In this document: one piece after another, positions 8,659 to 17,432 of the stretch
How positions within the stretch are numbered: position 1 is the first letter of the stretch
Layout: every line of letters begins with the position of its first letter
Origin: Thiomicrorhabdus sp.
Lineage (GTDB): Bacteria > Pseudomonadota > Gammaproteobacteria > Thiomicrospirales > Thiomicrospiraceae
Assembly: GCA_021648185.1 (NCBI GenBank)
Contig: JAKITH010000001.1
Location: forward strand, 1 to 64,000
Direction of reading: 5' to 3'
DNA: 64,000 nucleotides
Notes under the pieces: model-generated
Databases searched by the model: none
What the model saw: only the letters and a program-made list of their open reading frames with translations
Told to the model about the DNA's origin: nothing
Translations under genes and position numbers: made by a program

Positions 8659-8916
8659 TTAAATCTTATTATCCTGAACCAGTTTTTCAAATTTTTGATA
8701 TAACGTCTCTTTATCTTCTTCTCGTTCGGGATCGGTAATAATGCAGTCCAACGGACACACACTAATGCAGGTGGGTTCGTCGTAAAACCCAACGCATTCG
8801 GTACACAAGTCGGGGTTAATTTCATAAATTTTATCCCCCATATAAATCGCTTTATTAGGACATTCTGGCTCGCACATATCGCAATTTATACAGCCCTTGA
8901 TGATTTTTAATGCCAT
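8659..8916 (-). CDS. yfhL: YfhL-type 4Fe-4S dicluster ferredoxin
   Basis: Small electron carrier of 85 residues with two Fe-S cluster motifs: CINCDMCEPECPN at about 9-21 and a second set starting CTEC, followed after a 7-residue insertion by C, CP and C (TCISVCPLDC). The insertion GFYDEPT between the first and second cysteines of the second motif is the mark of the YfhL/Alvin-type ferredoxins (Allochromatium vinosum Fd). It ends 4 bp after the trhP frame begins its run, so trhP and yfhL form an operon; in other gammaproteobacteria YfhL-like ferredoxins are also often near unrelated housekeeping genes. Its partner is unknown, though the U32 protein upstream is a plausible electron-requiring neighbour. 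Confidence 0.93.
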   Translation of the reverse strand: MALKIIKGCINCDMCEPECPNKAIYMGDKIYEINPDLCTECVGFYDEPTCISVCPLDCIITDPEREEDKETLYQKFEKLVQDNKI

Positions 8917-8920
8917 AAAA

Positions 8921-10468
8921 TCACGACGTTCTTTTGGCTTGTTTTGCTTGCTTCTTTACTGAACTGCGATTTTTTGCGTCCTTTTCATCTTGCTTTTTCT
9001 TAATATCTCGTGCTGCCGAATCGCGAGTGACATCGCCACCCCACGCTTCATTTCGCATGATTAACGCAAATTTAAGCACCTCTTCCGATAAGTCTTTAAA
9101 TGGGTTAGGTATGCGCACAACCCAACCTGAACCTAATGCACAATCCACTGGTTCATCGTGCTGGGTTCGCATGGCAGACAGCACCAAACTAACGTTGCCT
9201 GCGGGGGTCATGACCTCTAAAGAGTCACCTAAACAAAACTTATTTTTAACATCAATTTCTAAATACGATTCGCCGTTCTGCTCGCCTACGGCAACCACTT
9301 CGCCCACAAAACGTTGACGGTCTGATTTGGAGACTCCGTACTCATAATTTTGGTATTCCGAGTGCACATGACGGCGCAAGAACCCTTCGGTATAACCTCG
9401 GCTGGCGAGGCTTTCTAAATCCAGCAACAGATTGGTATCAAACGGCTTGCCTGCCAGCGCATCGTCAATCGCTTTACGATAAACCTGTGCGGTACGTGCC
9501 ACGTAAAAATGGGATTTGGTGCGCCCTTCAATTTTAAGCGAATGCACACCAATGTTAACCATTTCGGGAATCAGTTCTACGGCGCGTAAATCTTTGGAGT
9601 TCATAATGTAGGTGCCGTGTTCGTCTTCAAACGCGGGCATAAACTCGCCTGGACGCCCCTGCTCTTCTAGCAACATCATCCGTTCGGTGGTTGCACCTTC
9701 GCCTAATGTTGGCTCTGCTGTGGTTGGCTCTGGTGCGCTGGTTAATTCGGTAATATTTACTTCATGCTTTACGATACTTTCAGGCACTTCTTTGAGCACT
9801 CCCACGGCATCGCCGGTAATGTCCTCTTTGGCCTCGTAAGTGTTGTAGTTCCAACGGCATGCATTGGTGCAAGTGCCTTGGTTGGCATCGCGTTTATTAA
9901 TGTAACCCGATAGCAAACAACGCCCTGAATACGCAATGCACAATGCACCATGAACAAACACTTCCAACTCCATTTCAGGCACTTTTTCACGAATTTCACG
10001 AATCTCTTGAATCGAGAGTTCTCGTGACAAAACCACTCGGCGCACCCCATTTTGATACCAAAATTTCACCGTGGCCCAGTTGACGGCATTGGACTGTACC
10101 GAGAGATGAATTTCTTGTTCTGGGTATTTTTCATGCACCATTGAAATTAAGCCTGGATCGGACATAATCAACGCATCGGGCTTCATTGCAATCACGGGGC
10201 CGATGTCTTTCATGTAGGTATTGACTTTAGAGTTGTGCGCGGCGATGTTGCTCACCACATAGAATTTTTTACCCAACTCATGTGCACGATTAATGCCTTT
10301 AGCAAGGTTTTCTTCATCAAACTCATTATTACGCACCCGCAGACTGTAACGTGGCTGCCCTGCATACACGGCATCGGCACCATACGCAAACGCGTATTCC
10401 ATATTTTTAAGGGTGCCCGCGGGGGATAAAAGTTCCGATGTAACGGAAGAAGGTGTGTCTGCTTTCAA
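8921..10468 (-). CDS. trhP: tRNA hydroxylation protein TrhP (YegQ), peptidase U32 family
   Basis: U32 family protein needed, in E. coli, for prephenate-dependent 5-hydroxylation of wobble uridine in tRNA. I start it at the TTG at 10468 (515 residues): a TTAGGAG site lies 7 bases upstream, and the family N-terminus (ELLSPAGTLKNMEYAFAYGA) follows at once. The longer frame to 10666 would be translated from repeat DNA. The U32 signature is EVFVHGALCIAYSGRCLLSG plus the NQGTCTNACRW cysteines. It is about 60 residues longer than E. coli YegQ. The extra sequence follows the cysteine region and includes an acidic, Thr/Glu-rich linker (ELTSAPEPTTAEPTLGEGA). Yields directly to the ferredoxin gene. Confidence 0.9.
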   Translation of the reverse strand: MKADTPSSVTSELLSPAGTLKNMEYAFAYGADAVYAGQPRYSLRVRNNEFDEENLAKGINRAHELGKKFYVVSNIAAHNSKVNTYMKDIGPVIAMKPDALIMSDPGLISMVHEKYPEQEIHLSVQSNAVNWATVKFWYQNGVRRVVLSRELSIQEIREIREKVPEMELEVFVHGALCIAYSGRCLLSGYINKRDANQGTCTNACRWNYNTYEAKEDITGDAVGVLKEVPESIVKHEVNITELTSAPEPTTAEPTLGEGATTERMMLLEEQGRPGEFMPAFEDEHGTYIMNSKDLRAVELIPEMVNIGVHSLKIEGRTKSHFYVARTAQVYRKAIDDALAGKPFDTNLLLDLESLASRGYTEGFLRRHVHSEYQNYEYGVSKSDRQRFVGEVVAVGEQNGESYLEIDVKNKFCLGDSLEVMTPAGNVSLVLSAMRTQHDEPVDCALGSGWVVRIPNPFKDLSEEVLKFALIMRNEAWGGDVTRDSAARDIKKKQDEKDAKNRSSVKKQAKQAKRTS

Positions 10469-10500
10469 GGCAAATCTCCTAAAATGAGTTGATGAAAAAA

Positions 10501-10542
10501 AAACACCCCACCCCAACCCTCCCCTTGTCAGGAAGAGGGAGC
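10501..10542. repeat. REP-like GC-rich palindromic unit
   Basis: Same unit as at 1945-1980: CCCCACCCCAACCCTCCCC, then TTGTC, then a shorter G/A-rich arm. It lies about 30 bp upstream of the trhP start, so it would be in or near the trhP promoter region. A second, inverted unit lies just beyond it (10583-10790), split by an inserted element. Confidence 0.65.
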
Positions 10543-10582
10543 AAAAGAGTAAGCAATTATTTGTTAAAAATATAAGGGGTTG

Positions 10583-10790
10583 ATGTGTTTGCCCCCCCCT
10601 AGGAGCCTGTCCGATAACTAAAAACCGACTGCAAATCCCATAAACATCATAATTTGAGTTTATCAAAGTCGTTAAATAGCCGTGCTATTCGCCTCTTTTG
10701 ATAAACTCACCTTATAACGTTTCTGTGATTTTCGTTACGATTCTAGTTCTCAGACAAGCTCCTGGTCAAAGGGGAGGTTGGGAGGGGTAT
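10583..10790. repeat. REP-like unit split by a 159-bp inserted element
   Basis: Removing the element at 10603-10761 joins GTTTGCCCCCCCCT to TGGTCAAAGGGGAGGTTGG, which restores a unit of the same design as 10501-10542 read in the opposite direction. Its left arm contains a C8 run (10592-10599). This is the clearest link between the REP-like palindromes and the isolated C-tract motifs scattered in this window. Confidence 0.6.
10603..10761. mobile_element. MITE-like element, family A, copy 1 (159 bp)
   Basis: Terminal inverted repeats GAGCCTGTCCGATAACTA and, at the other end, the complement of GAGCTTGTCTGAGAACTA. The interior is an imperfect palindrome centred on AATAGCCGTGCTATT, flanked by TTTATCAAA and TTTGATAAA. 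Flanks are CTAG on the left and CTGG on the right, a near-perfect 4-bp duplication. No coding capacity. A second copy in opposite orientation is at 21850-22008, also 159 bp. CTAR-type duplications are typical of one IS5 subgroup, so mobilisation by such a transposase elsewhere in the genome is plausible (inference). Confidence 0.8.
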
Positions 10791-10791
10791 T

Positions 10792-11310
10792 TTACAATAA
10801 ATGTGATAACTTTTCTTGCCATAACAACCGCTTATCTTCAAGGGTTATCGCCGCATAGGCAGGACTGGTGGAAGGTAGGGAGATAAAGGTTAGGTTTTGA
10901 GGCAATCGCTGAACCGATACGACCTCTTTTTGAAACAACTTTTCAGCGGTCTTGCCGTTAAAGGCAATGGTGTTTAAGGTGGGGTACTGCTTAAAGAGCA
11001 ATGCAAAATTATTGGCAACGGGCGATTGAATCGCGGAATCTAAACTGCCCTGTCGCTGACAAGCTTGCAGTACATCCCAAAGGCAAATACCCAACAGGTG
11101 ACAAGCCTGCTCTTTCTCCTGATTACCCACAAGAGCATGCCCTACAAACGATTCGATAATCGGCCAAAACGCATTACGCGGGTGCGCATAATAAAACGCC
11201 TGATCTAAAGACACCACGCTGGGCATGGTGCCTAAGATAAGCACCTTGGGATTTTGGGATAAAATAGGAGAAAAACCAGCACAATCAACCATAATCGGTA
11301 GAGCAACCAT
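10792..11310 (-). CDS. Hypoxanthine/uracil DNA glycosylase (UDG superfamily family 6-like)
   Basis: Base-excision repair glycosylase of 172 residues. Motif 1 reads LILGTMPS (about 24-31), followed by the distinctive YYAHPRNAFWP block (40-50); the C-terminal motif is LPSTSPAYA. This combination marks the DNA-deoxyinosine glycosylase group (family 6, HDG) rather than classic Ung or Mug. The central ICLWDVL and SPVANNF segments also fit. It probably removes hypoxanthine arising from adenine deamination, with weak or no uracil activity, which is an inference from family. An alternative start is the ATG at 11292. The gene lies 20 bp downstream of thrC and ends at the split REP/element composite. 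Confidence 0.82.
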   Translation of the reverse strand: MVALPIMVDCAGFSPILSQNPKVLILGTMPSVVSLDQAFYYAHPRNAFWPIIESFVGHALVGNQEKEQACHLLGICLWDVLQACQRQGSLDSAIQSPVANNFALLFKQYPTLNTIAFNGKTAEKLFQKEVVSVQRLPQNLTFISLPSTSPAYAAITLEDKRLLWQEKLSHLL

Positions 11311-11330
11311 AAAGGACTGCCCCTACGCAC

Positions 11331-12809
11331 CTACGTATTTAAAAAGCGCAATATCTCTTGCTCAATATCCTGTTTATCAATCACCGTTTTTTGTGCGATC
11401 TCTTTATCAAACAGACTTGAAATTTGCGACGGAATACTGATATTGGCTTTTTGAGCAATGAGTTCCAAGGCTTCCTGATCGTGTTCAATCTCTTTTCCAG
11501 TTAAGGCTTTGGCGATCACCGTTGAAAACTTGGTCCACTCTGCGGTTGAGTAGGCGATGGTTTTAATGGATTTATCTTCACGACAAAAATGGTACGCTTT
11601 AAAACAAGTCGCGGTGTGAGGACACATTAGATACCCTACTTTAAAGGCTTCTTTAATGTAGTTAAGCCCCTCTTCATCGTTGCAAAAATCCGCCGAAAAA
11701 ATCGCTTGAATTTGAGCTAATTCGTCTTCGTTGAGTGAGTAAAATTTTTCGGTATCGAGCTGTTGCATCAACTCTTTGGTACGTTCTGCGCCAAATAGGT
11801 CAAACAAAATGCGTTCGATATTGGAGGATTTTAAAATATCCATCGCGGGTGAGGTGGTTGGAATCACTGAAACGTTACGCAAGTCGTAATGCCCGGTGCT
11901 AATAAATTTGGTTAACACGTTGTTGTTGTTGGAGGCGATGTGGATTTGCTTGACCGGTAACCCCATTTTGTAGGCGTAATACCCACCTAATGCATTTCCA
12001 AAATTACCACTGGGAACATTTAAATAGACTTTTTCGCCCATTTTAATCGCTCCAATGCGAACCAGTTCAATATAGCTGTAAATATGGTAGATGGTTTGAA
12101 AGATGATGCGGCCAAAATTAACCGAGTTGGCGGCAGACAGTGAAATATCGTGTGCTTTTAGTGCCTCTGCAAATTTATCCGAAACCAACAGGGATTTTAG
12201 TGCGCTCTGGGCATCGTCAAAATCGCCATGAATCCCAATCACTTTGAGGTTTTTGGCATCTTCGGTGACCATTTGCAAACGTTGAACGTCGGACGTTCCG
12301 CCATCGGGATACAAACACACCACTTGTACGTTATCACGATTTTTAAAGGTTTCTAAGGCGGCCGGCCCCGTGTCGCCACTGGTGGCGGCTAAAATCAAAA
12401 ATTTCTCTTTTTTAGCTTGTGCCACGGCAGAAAGCACTTTACCAAACGGCTGTAACGCCATGTCTTTAAAGGCGCGTGTTGGGCCATGCCATAACTCACT
12501 GACATACAAATCATCGTATACTTTAACCAGTGGTACAGGATTTTCAGGGTCATCAAATTCATCGTACAAGCTTAATGCATCGTCAATCACCGCTTCATCA
12601 ATATCGACTTCAAAGGCATTAAGTACGTCTTTAGCAAGTGTTTTATACCCTGAATTCAGATGAGCTTGAAAAAAATCTTCATCAAATGATGGCAAGCTTT
12701 CAGGTGAGTAAACGCCACCAAAAGAGGACATCGGGCTTAAAATTGCCTGAGAAAACGTAATCGAACTGGGTTGTTGACCATCATTACCGCGTGTTTCAAT
12801 AAAATTCAT
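11331..12809 (-). CDS. thrC: Threonine synthase
   Basis: PLP enzyme converting O-phosphohomoserine to threonine, the last step of threonine synthesis. At 492 residues it is the longer fungal/gammaproteobacterial-type form (family 2), with the N-terminal extension that contains the RGND and SPMSSFGGVYSPESLP segments. PLP lysine is in RAFKDMALQPF (Lys115). SGDTGPAALE and the GNFGNALGGYYAYKMGLP loop bind cofactor phosphate and substrate. Unlike the E. coli thrABC operon, it is not directly next to hom: a 157-bp gap and a COG4255-type gene intervene, although all three run the same way. The 12810-12966 gap shows no clear motif beyond AT richness. Confidence 0.95.
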   Translation of the reverse strand: MNFIETRGNDGQQPSSITFSQAILSPMSSFGGVYSPESLPSFDEDFFQAHLNSGYKTLAKDVLNAFEVDIDEAVIDDALSLYDEFDDPENPVPLVKVYDDLYVSELWHGPTRAFKDMALQPFGKVLSAVAQAKKEKFLILAATSGDTGPAALETFKNRDNVQVVCLYPDGGTSDVQRLQMVTEDAKNLKVIGIHGDFDDAQSALKSLLVSDKFAEALKAHDISLSAANSVNFGRIIFQTIYHIYSYIELVRIGAIKMGEKVYLNVPSGNFGNALGGYYAYKMGLPVKQIHIASNNNNVLTKFISTGHYDLRNVSVIPTTSPAMDILKSSNIERILFDLFGAERTKELMQQLDTEKFYSLNEDELAQIQAIFSADFCNDEEGLNYIKEAFKVGYLMCPHTATCFKAYHFCREDKSIKTIAYSTAEWTKFSTVIAKALTGKEIEHDQEALELIAQKANISIPSQISSLFDKEIAQKTVIDKQDIEQEILRFLNT

Positions 12810-12966
12810 GCCGAGCCTATATAGTATTTTTTATTTAACAAAAGGAACCAGAACAAGCGTAATCTGGCCTCATAAAAATCGCTGTCTAAATTGTAAGCAA
12901 ATTATACAAAAAAAACTGGCTTGATTTAGCGGTAATTACTTAAAATCAAGTCTATATTTGACCATT

Positions 12967-14037
12967 TTATGACCGTTTATTTAAGCCTGAGTTAAATCGC
13001 CAAAAACGCTTGAGATGGGATGGCTTGATATGGTAGCGTGTGGTACCGCCCAATTCGAGTAATAAGGAGTCAATTTCGCCGCGTTTTAAAGCCTTTATTA
13101 AGGGGTCAAACCATTGGGTTTCAAGTTGCTTTAAGCTATGAATCCAATCACTTTGCTGCATGGCATCCAGAGACTCGATGAGCGGATCCAGTTGAATGAG
13201 ATGGTGTGATATTTTCTTCCCCCCCTCTCTCTCTTGCACGTCACTCAAGCTGTTTTGCCATGCTTGATGACTTTCAGGTGAGGGAGATAACGCTGACTTT
13301 GCCAGTGTTGCTAACCCTTTTAAGTAAAGATTGTCTGACCACACCATGGCATCCATTCGCTCAACAATGGTTGAATCGCTTAACTGCCCCTCGCCCCACA
13401 ACCAAATACTGTTGATTTCAGGCATGCCTTGCTCTCTTCGTGCCTCATTAACTGGGTGAGTGAAAAAAAGCATTTGTGCTTCATTCATCAGTTTACGCCA
13501 ATAAGACGCGGCATTGCCTGTAGGGTAGCGTTGATCGACGGGCTGGTAGGCAACTGAATCTAACGTGTGGGTTTGCAGGTCAACGGGAAGCGGCATCCTT
13601 AGATACCAGTTCTGTGCCGAAGCGTACTCTAATTGAACTTTATCTTGTTCAAAGTGCTGGTTAAAGGCGTGCAATAAGGCTTTGGATTCTGCCTCTGTAA
13701 TGGCTAAATCACGATTTGGAATAAGTACAAGGGAGTCTCGATCGGCAATCATCTGTACAGGATCGACTCGCAACCAATACGCATTTTCATCGTAATCCTT
13801 TAGCTCTGCGGCGGCCATTATGGCAGCAAACGCGGACGTACTTTCAGAAAAACGCGGTTGATGAAACAGATAGCTGGAGAGCGCATAAGGACTTTGAGCC
13901 TTCGTTGCAAAACGATCCGCTTTGGCCAATAAAGTTTGCAGAGCAGGGAGTTTAAGTGAAACTAAATCTTCATTCGCCTCTTTAACTCTCAATGGGTTGA
14001 GCAGTTCGGGAATGGACAGGGTAACGGCAATCGACAT
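12967..14037 (-). CDS. Conserved protein of unknown function, COG4255-like
   Basis: 356-residue soluble protein with no signal peptide. The segments AYWLRVDPVQMIADRDSLVL (about 92-111), EAQMLFFTHPVNEARREQG and INSIWLWGEGQL match an uncharacterised proteobacterial family often labelled as cofactor-independent phosphoglycerate mutase-like. The alkaline-phosphatase-type metal ligands of real iPGM are not apparent to me, so I do not claim that activity. The gene frequently accompanies threonine or glycolysis genes only by annotation habit; here it lies between hom and thrC. A 7-base C tract (13219-13225) in a CT-rich run encodes EGGKK. Downstream of hom it is separated by a strong terminator. Confidence 0.65.
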   Translation of the reverse strand: MSIAVTLSIPELLNPLRVKEANEDLVSLKLPALQTLLAKADRFATKAQSPYALSSYLFHQPRFSESTSAFAAIMAAAELKDYDENAYWLRVDPVQMIADRDSLVLIPNRDLAITEAESKALLHAFNQHFEQDKVQLEYASAQNWYLRMPLPVDLQTHTLDSVAYQPVDQRYPTGNAASYWRKLMNEAQMLFFTHPVNEARREQGMPEINSIWLWGEGQLSDSTIVERMDAMVWSDNLYLKGLATLAKSALSPSPESHQAWQNSLSDVQEREGGKKISHHLIQLDPLIESLDAMQQSDWIHSLKQLETQWFDPLIKALKRGEIDSLLLELGGTTRYHIKPSHLKRFWRFNSGLNKRS

Positions 14038-14054
14038 GATTAATGCATTCTCTA

Positions 14055-14081
14055 AACAAAAAAGTCGGGCAAGCCCGACTT
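14055..14081 (-). terminator. Intrinsic terminator after hom
   Basis: Perfect 9-bp stem AAGTCGGGC / GCCCGACTT (14062-14081) with a 2-base loop, followed on the minus strand by a T run (AAAAAA on the plus strand at 14057-14062). It lies 24 bp beyond the hom stop codon and before the COG4255-type gene, so it separates hom from the downstream genes. Confidence 0.88.
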
Positions 14082-14104
14082 ATAAAAAAAGGTTTCTACC
14101 CAAA

Positions 14105-15418
14105 TTAAGATCCAAGTGACTCAATACGAATTCGCATGATATCGCCTTCAATGTCATCCAGTTTAGATAAAGACTCAATGGCCGTATTAAGCAACGACTC
14201 TTTCACGGTATTGGTAATCATCACCAAGGTGGCCGCGCCCTTATTTTGAGCACACGGCTCTTGGTGTAGATGCTCAATACTGATGTTCGAATCGGCTAAA
14301 ATGGAGGTGATTTTGGCCAGTACTCCCGCATGGTCTTGGGCAAAGCAACGTAAGTAGTAGCTGGTTTCAATGCTGTCAATCGAGACCACGGGCGCGGACT
14401 GTAACTGGTCGGCCGCAAATCCTAATGGCGGAACACGGTCTTCTAATGGCTGATTTTTCCAACGAATCACATCAATAATATCGGCCACAACCGAACTGGC
14501 GGTAGGGCCTGCACCTGCACCTGGGCCATAATACATGGTGGGACCAACATGATCCCCATACGCCATCACCGCGTTCATCACGCCACTTACATTGGCAATC
14601 AGAACCGACTTAGGCACCATGGTTGGGTGCACTCGTAGTGAGTAACCGTTGTCAACACGACTGGCCATACCAAGGTGTTTGATTTCGTAACCCAACTGTT
14701 CGGCAAAACGAATGTCGTCTGCGGTAATTTGGCTGATGCCTTCGGTGTACACCTTATTAAATTGCAACTCAATGCCAAACGCGATGGAGGCTAAAATAGT
14801 CAGTTTATGTGCAGCATCAATGCCTTCAACATCAAAAGTAGGATCGGCTTCGGCATAGCCCAATTCTTGAGCCACTTTTAAAACCGCAGCAAAATCGGCT
14901 CCGGGCTTTTTCATCTCGGTTAAGATGTAATTTCCTGTGCCATTAATAATGCCGGCAATCCACTCAATTTTATTGGCTGAAAGCCCTTCACGAACCGCTT
15001 TAATGACGGGAATTCCACCCGCGACAGCGGCTTCGTAATTGACAATGACATTGTGTTCTTTTGCCAATGCAAAGAGCGTATTTCCATGCTCTGCAATAAG
15101 GGCTTTATTGGCGGTTACGACATGCTTACCATTTTTAATGGCGGTTTCTAACAACCCTTTTGCCAGCTCAATGCCGCCCATGAGCTCAACCACAATTTCA
15201 ACGTCTGGATGGTTTACCACATCCGCGGTATTATCCGTAAGCTGAATGCCTTGGGTATCGACTGAACGGGTACGGTTTAGATCACGTACGGCAATCACGA
15301 CCACTTCAATACGCTGACCTAAACGTCTTTCAATTTCTGGCAGAGTATTTTGAAGAATGTTGAGCGTACCGCCACCGACGGTTCCTAATCCTAATAAACC
15401 AATTTTTACAGTATTCAC
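14105..15418 (-). CDS. hom: Homoserine dehydrogenase
   Basis: NAD(P)-dependent reduction of aspartate semialdehyde to homoserine, at the branch to threonine and methionine. 437 residues, the usual length for the single-function enzyme with a regulatory domain. The Rossmann motif GLLGLGTVGGG is at residues 7-17. The catalytic domain contains NGTGNYIL, the EADPTFDVEGIDAAHKL substrate segment and GPGAGAGPTASSVV. A C-terminal ACT domain (about 350-430, YYLRCFAQDHAGVLAKI) suggests feedback control by threonine. Preceded 30 bp upstream by alaC, the same pair order seen in many gammaproteobacteria, hence an alaC-hom operon ending at the terminator at 14055-14081. Confidence 0.95.
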   Translation of the reverse strand: MNTVKIGLLGLGTVGGGTLNILQNTLPEIERRLGQRIEVVVIAVRDLNRTRSVDTQGIQLTDNTADVVNHPDVEIVVELMGGIELAKGLLETAIKNGKHVVTANKALIAEHGNTLFALAKEHNVIVNYEAAVAGGIPVIKAVREGLSANKIEWIAGIINGTGNYILTEMKKPGADFAAVLKVAQELGYAEADPTFDVEGIDAAHKLTILASIAFGIELQFNKVYTEGISQITADDIRFAEQLGYEIKHLGMASRVDNGYSLRVHPTMVPKSVLIANVSGVMNAVMAYGDHVGPTMYYGPGAGAGPTASSVVADIIDVIRWKNQPLEDRVPPLGFAADQLQSAPVVSIDSIETSYYLRCFAQDHAGVLAKITSILADSNISIEHLHQEPCAQNKGAATLVMITNTVKESLLNTAIESLSKLDDIEGDIMRIRIESLGS

Positions 15419-15448
15419 TTGGGTTGTTTCCTAATTTTTCGAATCGTT

Positions 15449-16645
15449 CTAATTTTGTTTAATTAAACCATCTTTGCGAAACATATCACGAATGCCTCGA
15501 ATGGCTTGACGGGTGCGGTGTTCATTTTCGATTAGACCAAAACGGACATGATCATCACCATAATCACCAAACCCAACGCCGGGTGAAACCGCTACTTTTG
15601 CATCGGTCAGCAATTTTTTAGAGAATTCAATCGACCCCATCTCTAAGTACTCTTTTGGAATCGGCGCCCAGACAAACATGGTGGCTTTAGGCGGTGTAAC
15701 TTCCCACCCGATGGCATTCAGCCCACTGCACAAAACATCTCTACGCAACTTATACATATCACAAATTTCTTGCACACACTCTTGTGGCCCTTCTAACGCC
15801 GCAATGGCGGCCACTTGAATGGGGGTAAACGTGCCGTAATCTAAATACGACTTCATTCGCTTTAAGGCGTTAACCAAGGTGGGGTTTCCGACCATAAAAC
15901 CAACACGCCAACCGGGCATGTTATAACTTTTAGAGAGGGTATAAAACTCAACCGCAATGTCTTTTGCCCCTTCTACTTCTAAAATAGAGGGCGCACGATA
16001 GCCGTCAAACACTATATCGGCATAAGCTAAATCATGAATCACCCAAATTTTATGCTCTTTGGCGACGGCAATGACTTTTTCAAAAAACTCCAATTCAACC
16101 GTTTGAGTGGTGGGATTACCCGGAAAATTTAACACCAGCATTTTGGGTTTTGGCCAGGTCTCTTTAATGGCTTTTTCCAGCTCTTCAAAAAAGTCGACAT
16201 CGGGTGTCATTTTAACGTGGCGAATGTCCGCCCCTGCGATCACAAAGCCATAAGGGTGAATCGGGTACGCGGGATTGGGCACTAAAATCGTGTCGCCTTT
16301 GTCCACCGTCGCCATCGCTAAATGCGCTAAGCCCTCTTTGGAGCCGATAGTCACTACGGCTTCGGTTTCAGGGTCTAAATCCACATCAAACTTGGTTTTA
16401 TACCAATTACAGATGGCTTTACGCAATCGTGGAATGCCTTGCGATACCGAGTAACGATGCGTACCTTCTCGTTGCACCACTTCAATCAGTTTATCGACGA
16501 TGTGTTTTGGCGTGTCTTGGTCAGGATTACCCATACCAAAATCAATAATGTCTTCGCCACGACGACGTGCATCTGCTTTAAGCTCTCCTACAATATTAAA
16601 TACATAGGGAGGGAGTCTGTTTATTCTTTGAAAATCGTCTGCCAC
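15449..16645 (-). CDS. alaC: Alanine transaminase AlaC (class I/II aminotransferase)
   Basis: PLP aminotransferase interconverting pyruvate/glutamate and alanine/2-oxoglutarate; other annotations of close homologues say valine-pyruvate or LL-DAP-type aminotransferase. I start at the GTG at 16645 (398 residues): it lines up with the E. coli N-terminus ([16 protein letters not shown]) and has GGAAGG about 9 bases upstream. The in-frame ATG at 16663 follows directly on a terminator U-run and has no ribosome site; the ATG at 16735 lies at the predicted transcription start. PLP lysine is in [25 protein letters not shown] and [14 protein letters not shown] are typical. Expression is probably attenuated by the hairpin at 16664-16698. 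Confidence 0.9.
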   Translation of the reverse strand: MADDFQRINRLPPYVFNIVGELKADARRRGEDIIDFGMGNPDQDTPKHIVDKLIEVVQREGTHRYSVSQGIPRLRKAICNWYKTKFDVDLDPETEAVVTIGSKEGLAHLAMATVDKGDTILVPNPAYPIHPYGFVIAGADIRHVKMTPDVDFFEELEKAIKETWPKPKMLVLNFPGNPTTQTVELEFFEKVIAVAKEHKIWVIHDLAYADIVFDGYRAPSILEVEGAKDIAVEFYTLSKSYNMPGWRVGFMVGNPTLVNALKRMKSYLDYGTFTPIQVAAIAALEGPQECVQEICDMYKLRRDVLCSGLNAIGWEVTPPKATMFVWAPIPKEYLEMGSIEFSKKLLTDAKVAVSPGVGFGDYGDDHVRFGLIENEHRTRQAIRGIRDMFRKDGLIKQN

Positions 16646-16663
16646 GAGGAGTTTGCCTTCCAT

Positions 16664-16698
16664 AAAAAAAGCGTCAACAGAGTTCCATTTGACGCTTT
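16664..16698 (-). promoter_or_regulatory. Terminator-like attenuator hairpin in the alaC leader
   Basis: On the minus strand a perfect 10-bp stem, AAAGCGTCAA paired with TTGACGCTTT, encloses an 11-base loop and runs into TTTTTTT, then immediately the alaC start region. Because the promoter at 16739-16766 lies upstream of it, the hairpin is inside the alaC leader rather than at the end of another gene. It should stop transcription unless something prevents it. The upstream leader has a competing CTCTT/AAGAG pair (about 16700-16722). The leader can be read as a short frame from 16735, but a leader peptide rich in a controlling amino acid is not evident. Confidence 0.7.
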
Positions 16699-16738
16699 GC
16701 ACTCTTAAAAAACAAAGAGAGTTGCCATAAATCAAATA

Positions 16739-16766
16739 ATGATACAGTAGATATTTTTTTCGTCAA
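16739..16766 (-). promoter_or_regulatory. Sigma70-type promoter for alaC-hom
   Basis: Minus-strand TTGACG (16761-16766), a 16-base spacer, then TATCAT (16739-16744). It would start transcription near 16731, about 70-85 bases before the alaC start. The opposite-strand gene starting at 16823 must have its own promoter in the remaining 60 bp, where I see no clear match. Confidence 0.65.
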
Positions 16767-16822
16767 TTGAAAAAAGGGCTTAAATCGGCTTTAATGGCGC
16801 ACTAAAAGAAGGATAACATCAA

Positions 16823-17203
16823 GTGAAATTCACCGAACATCGCGATTCAAATGTTTTTGCCGTAAAGAATTATGCTCCAAACAAGGTAAAAGTAAATCAA
16901 TTCATCTTTACTAAAAGCTTTTTTATCACCCAATTTAGCACCGAAAAGGATTGGCCTTGTGAGCACATAGAGCAACTGACCTTAGAGCGAATGGATCAAC
17001 TGCTTAATACCAAAGCGGAAGTGATTATTTTAGGCACAGGTGAACAACAAATATTCCCCCCCCCTCAATTGTTTGCTTACTGCGCTGCAAAGGGCGTGGG
17101 GTTAGAGGTGATGGCTAATAATGCGGCTTGCCGTACCTACAATGTTCTCACCTCGGAAGACCGAGAGGTTGCACTGGCATTAATACTGGAACCGAATGCC
17201 TAA
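16823..17203 (+). CDS. Mth938-like domain protein (DUF498 family)
   Basis: Small cytosolic protein of 126 residues in the Mth938/Xcc1710 fold family (NDUFAF3-like), whose bacterial members have no established function. Characteristic stretches are NQFIFTKSFFITQF, VIILGTGEQQIFPPP (about 71-85) and the C-terminal GVGLEVMANNAACRTYNVL block. The conserved Phe-Pro position is encoded here with a C9 tract (17056-17064), one of the window's recurrent motif copies. It is divergent from alaC and followed by a 159-bp inserted element. Confidence 0.85.
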   Translation: MKFTEHRDSNVFAVKNYAPNKVKVNQFIFTKSFFITQFSTEKDWPCEHIEQLTLERMDQLLNTKAEVIILGTGEQQIFPPPQLFAYCAAKGVGLEVMANNAACRTYNVLTSEDREVALALILEPNA

Positions 17204-17273
17204 TTTTTCAACTTTAGGGGTGACAAGTGAGTCTGACACAAGGAGTCCTTCTTTCTCTGCCGTTAGATTCTAA

Positions 17274-17432
17274 GAGACCTTTGCACGAGAGAATGCACGG
17301 ATTAAAAAGGCTAAAATTCACCTGATTTTCGTTGAAAATCTGGAGAATAGCTGGCTATTCTCTGCGATTTCCGCCTCAATTAGGCAAATTTTATCACTTT
17401 TTCCTCTCGCGCCCTTCTCGTACAAAGGTCTC
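17274..17432. mobile_element. MITE-like element, family B (159 bp)
   Basis: Ends are GAGACCTTTGCACGAGA and the complement of GAGACCTTTGTACGAGA. A 3-bp TAA duplication flanks it (17271-17273 and 17433-17435). The centre is the perfect 20-base palindrome-like GAGAATAGCTGGCTATTCTC (17343-17362). No coding capacity. Ends beginning GAGAC/GAGCC and a short T-A-type duplication are typical of IS5-superfamily insertion sequences, so it is probably cross-mobilised. It sits at the end of the methyltransferase gene, whose TAG stop spans the junction. Confidence 0.82.

Noticed and set aside
10469..10666. N-terminal extension of TrhP up to 10666
   Set aside because: Encoded by REP-like and MITE-like DNA; the TTG at 10468 has a good ribosome site and matches the family start.
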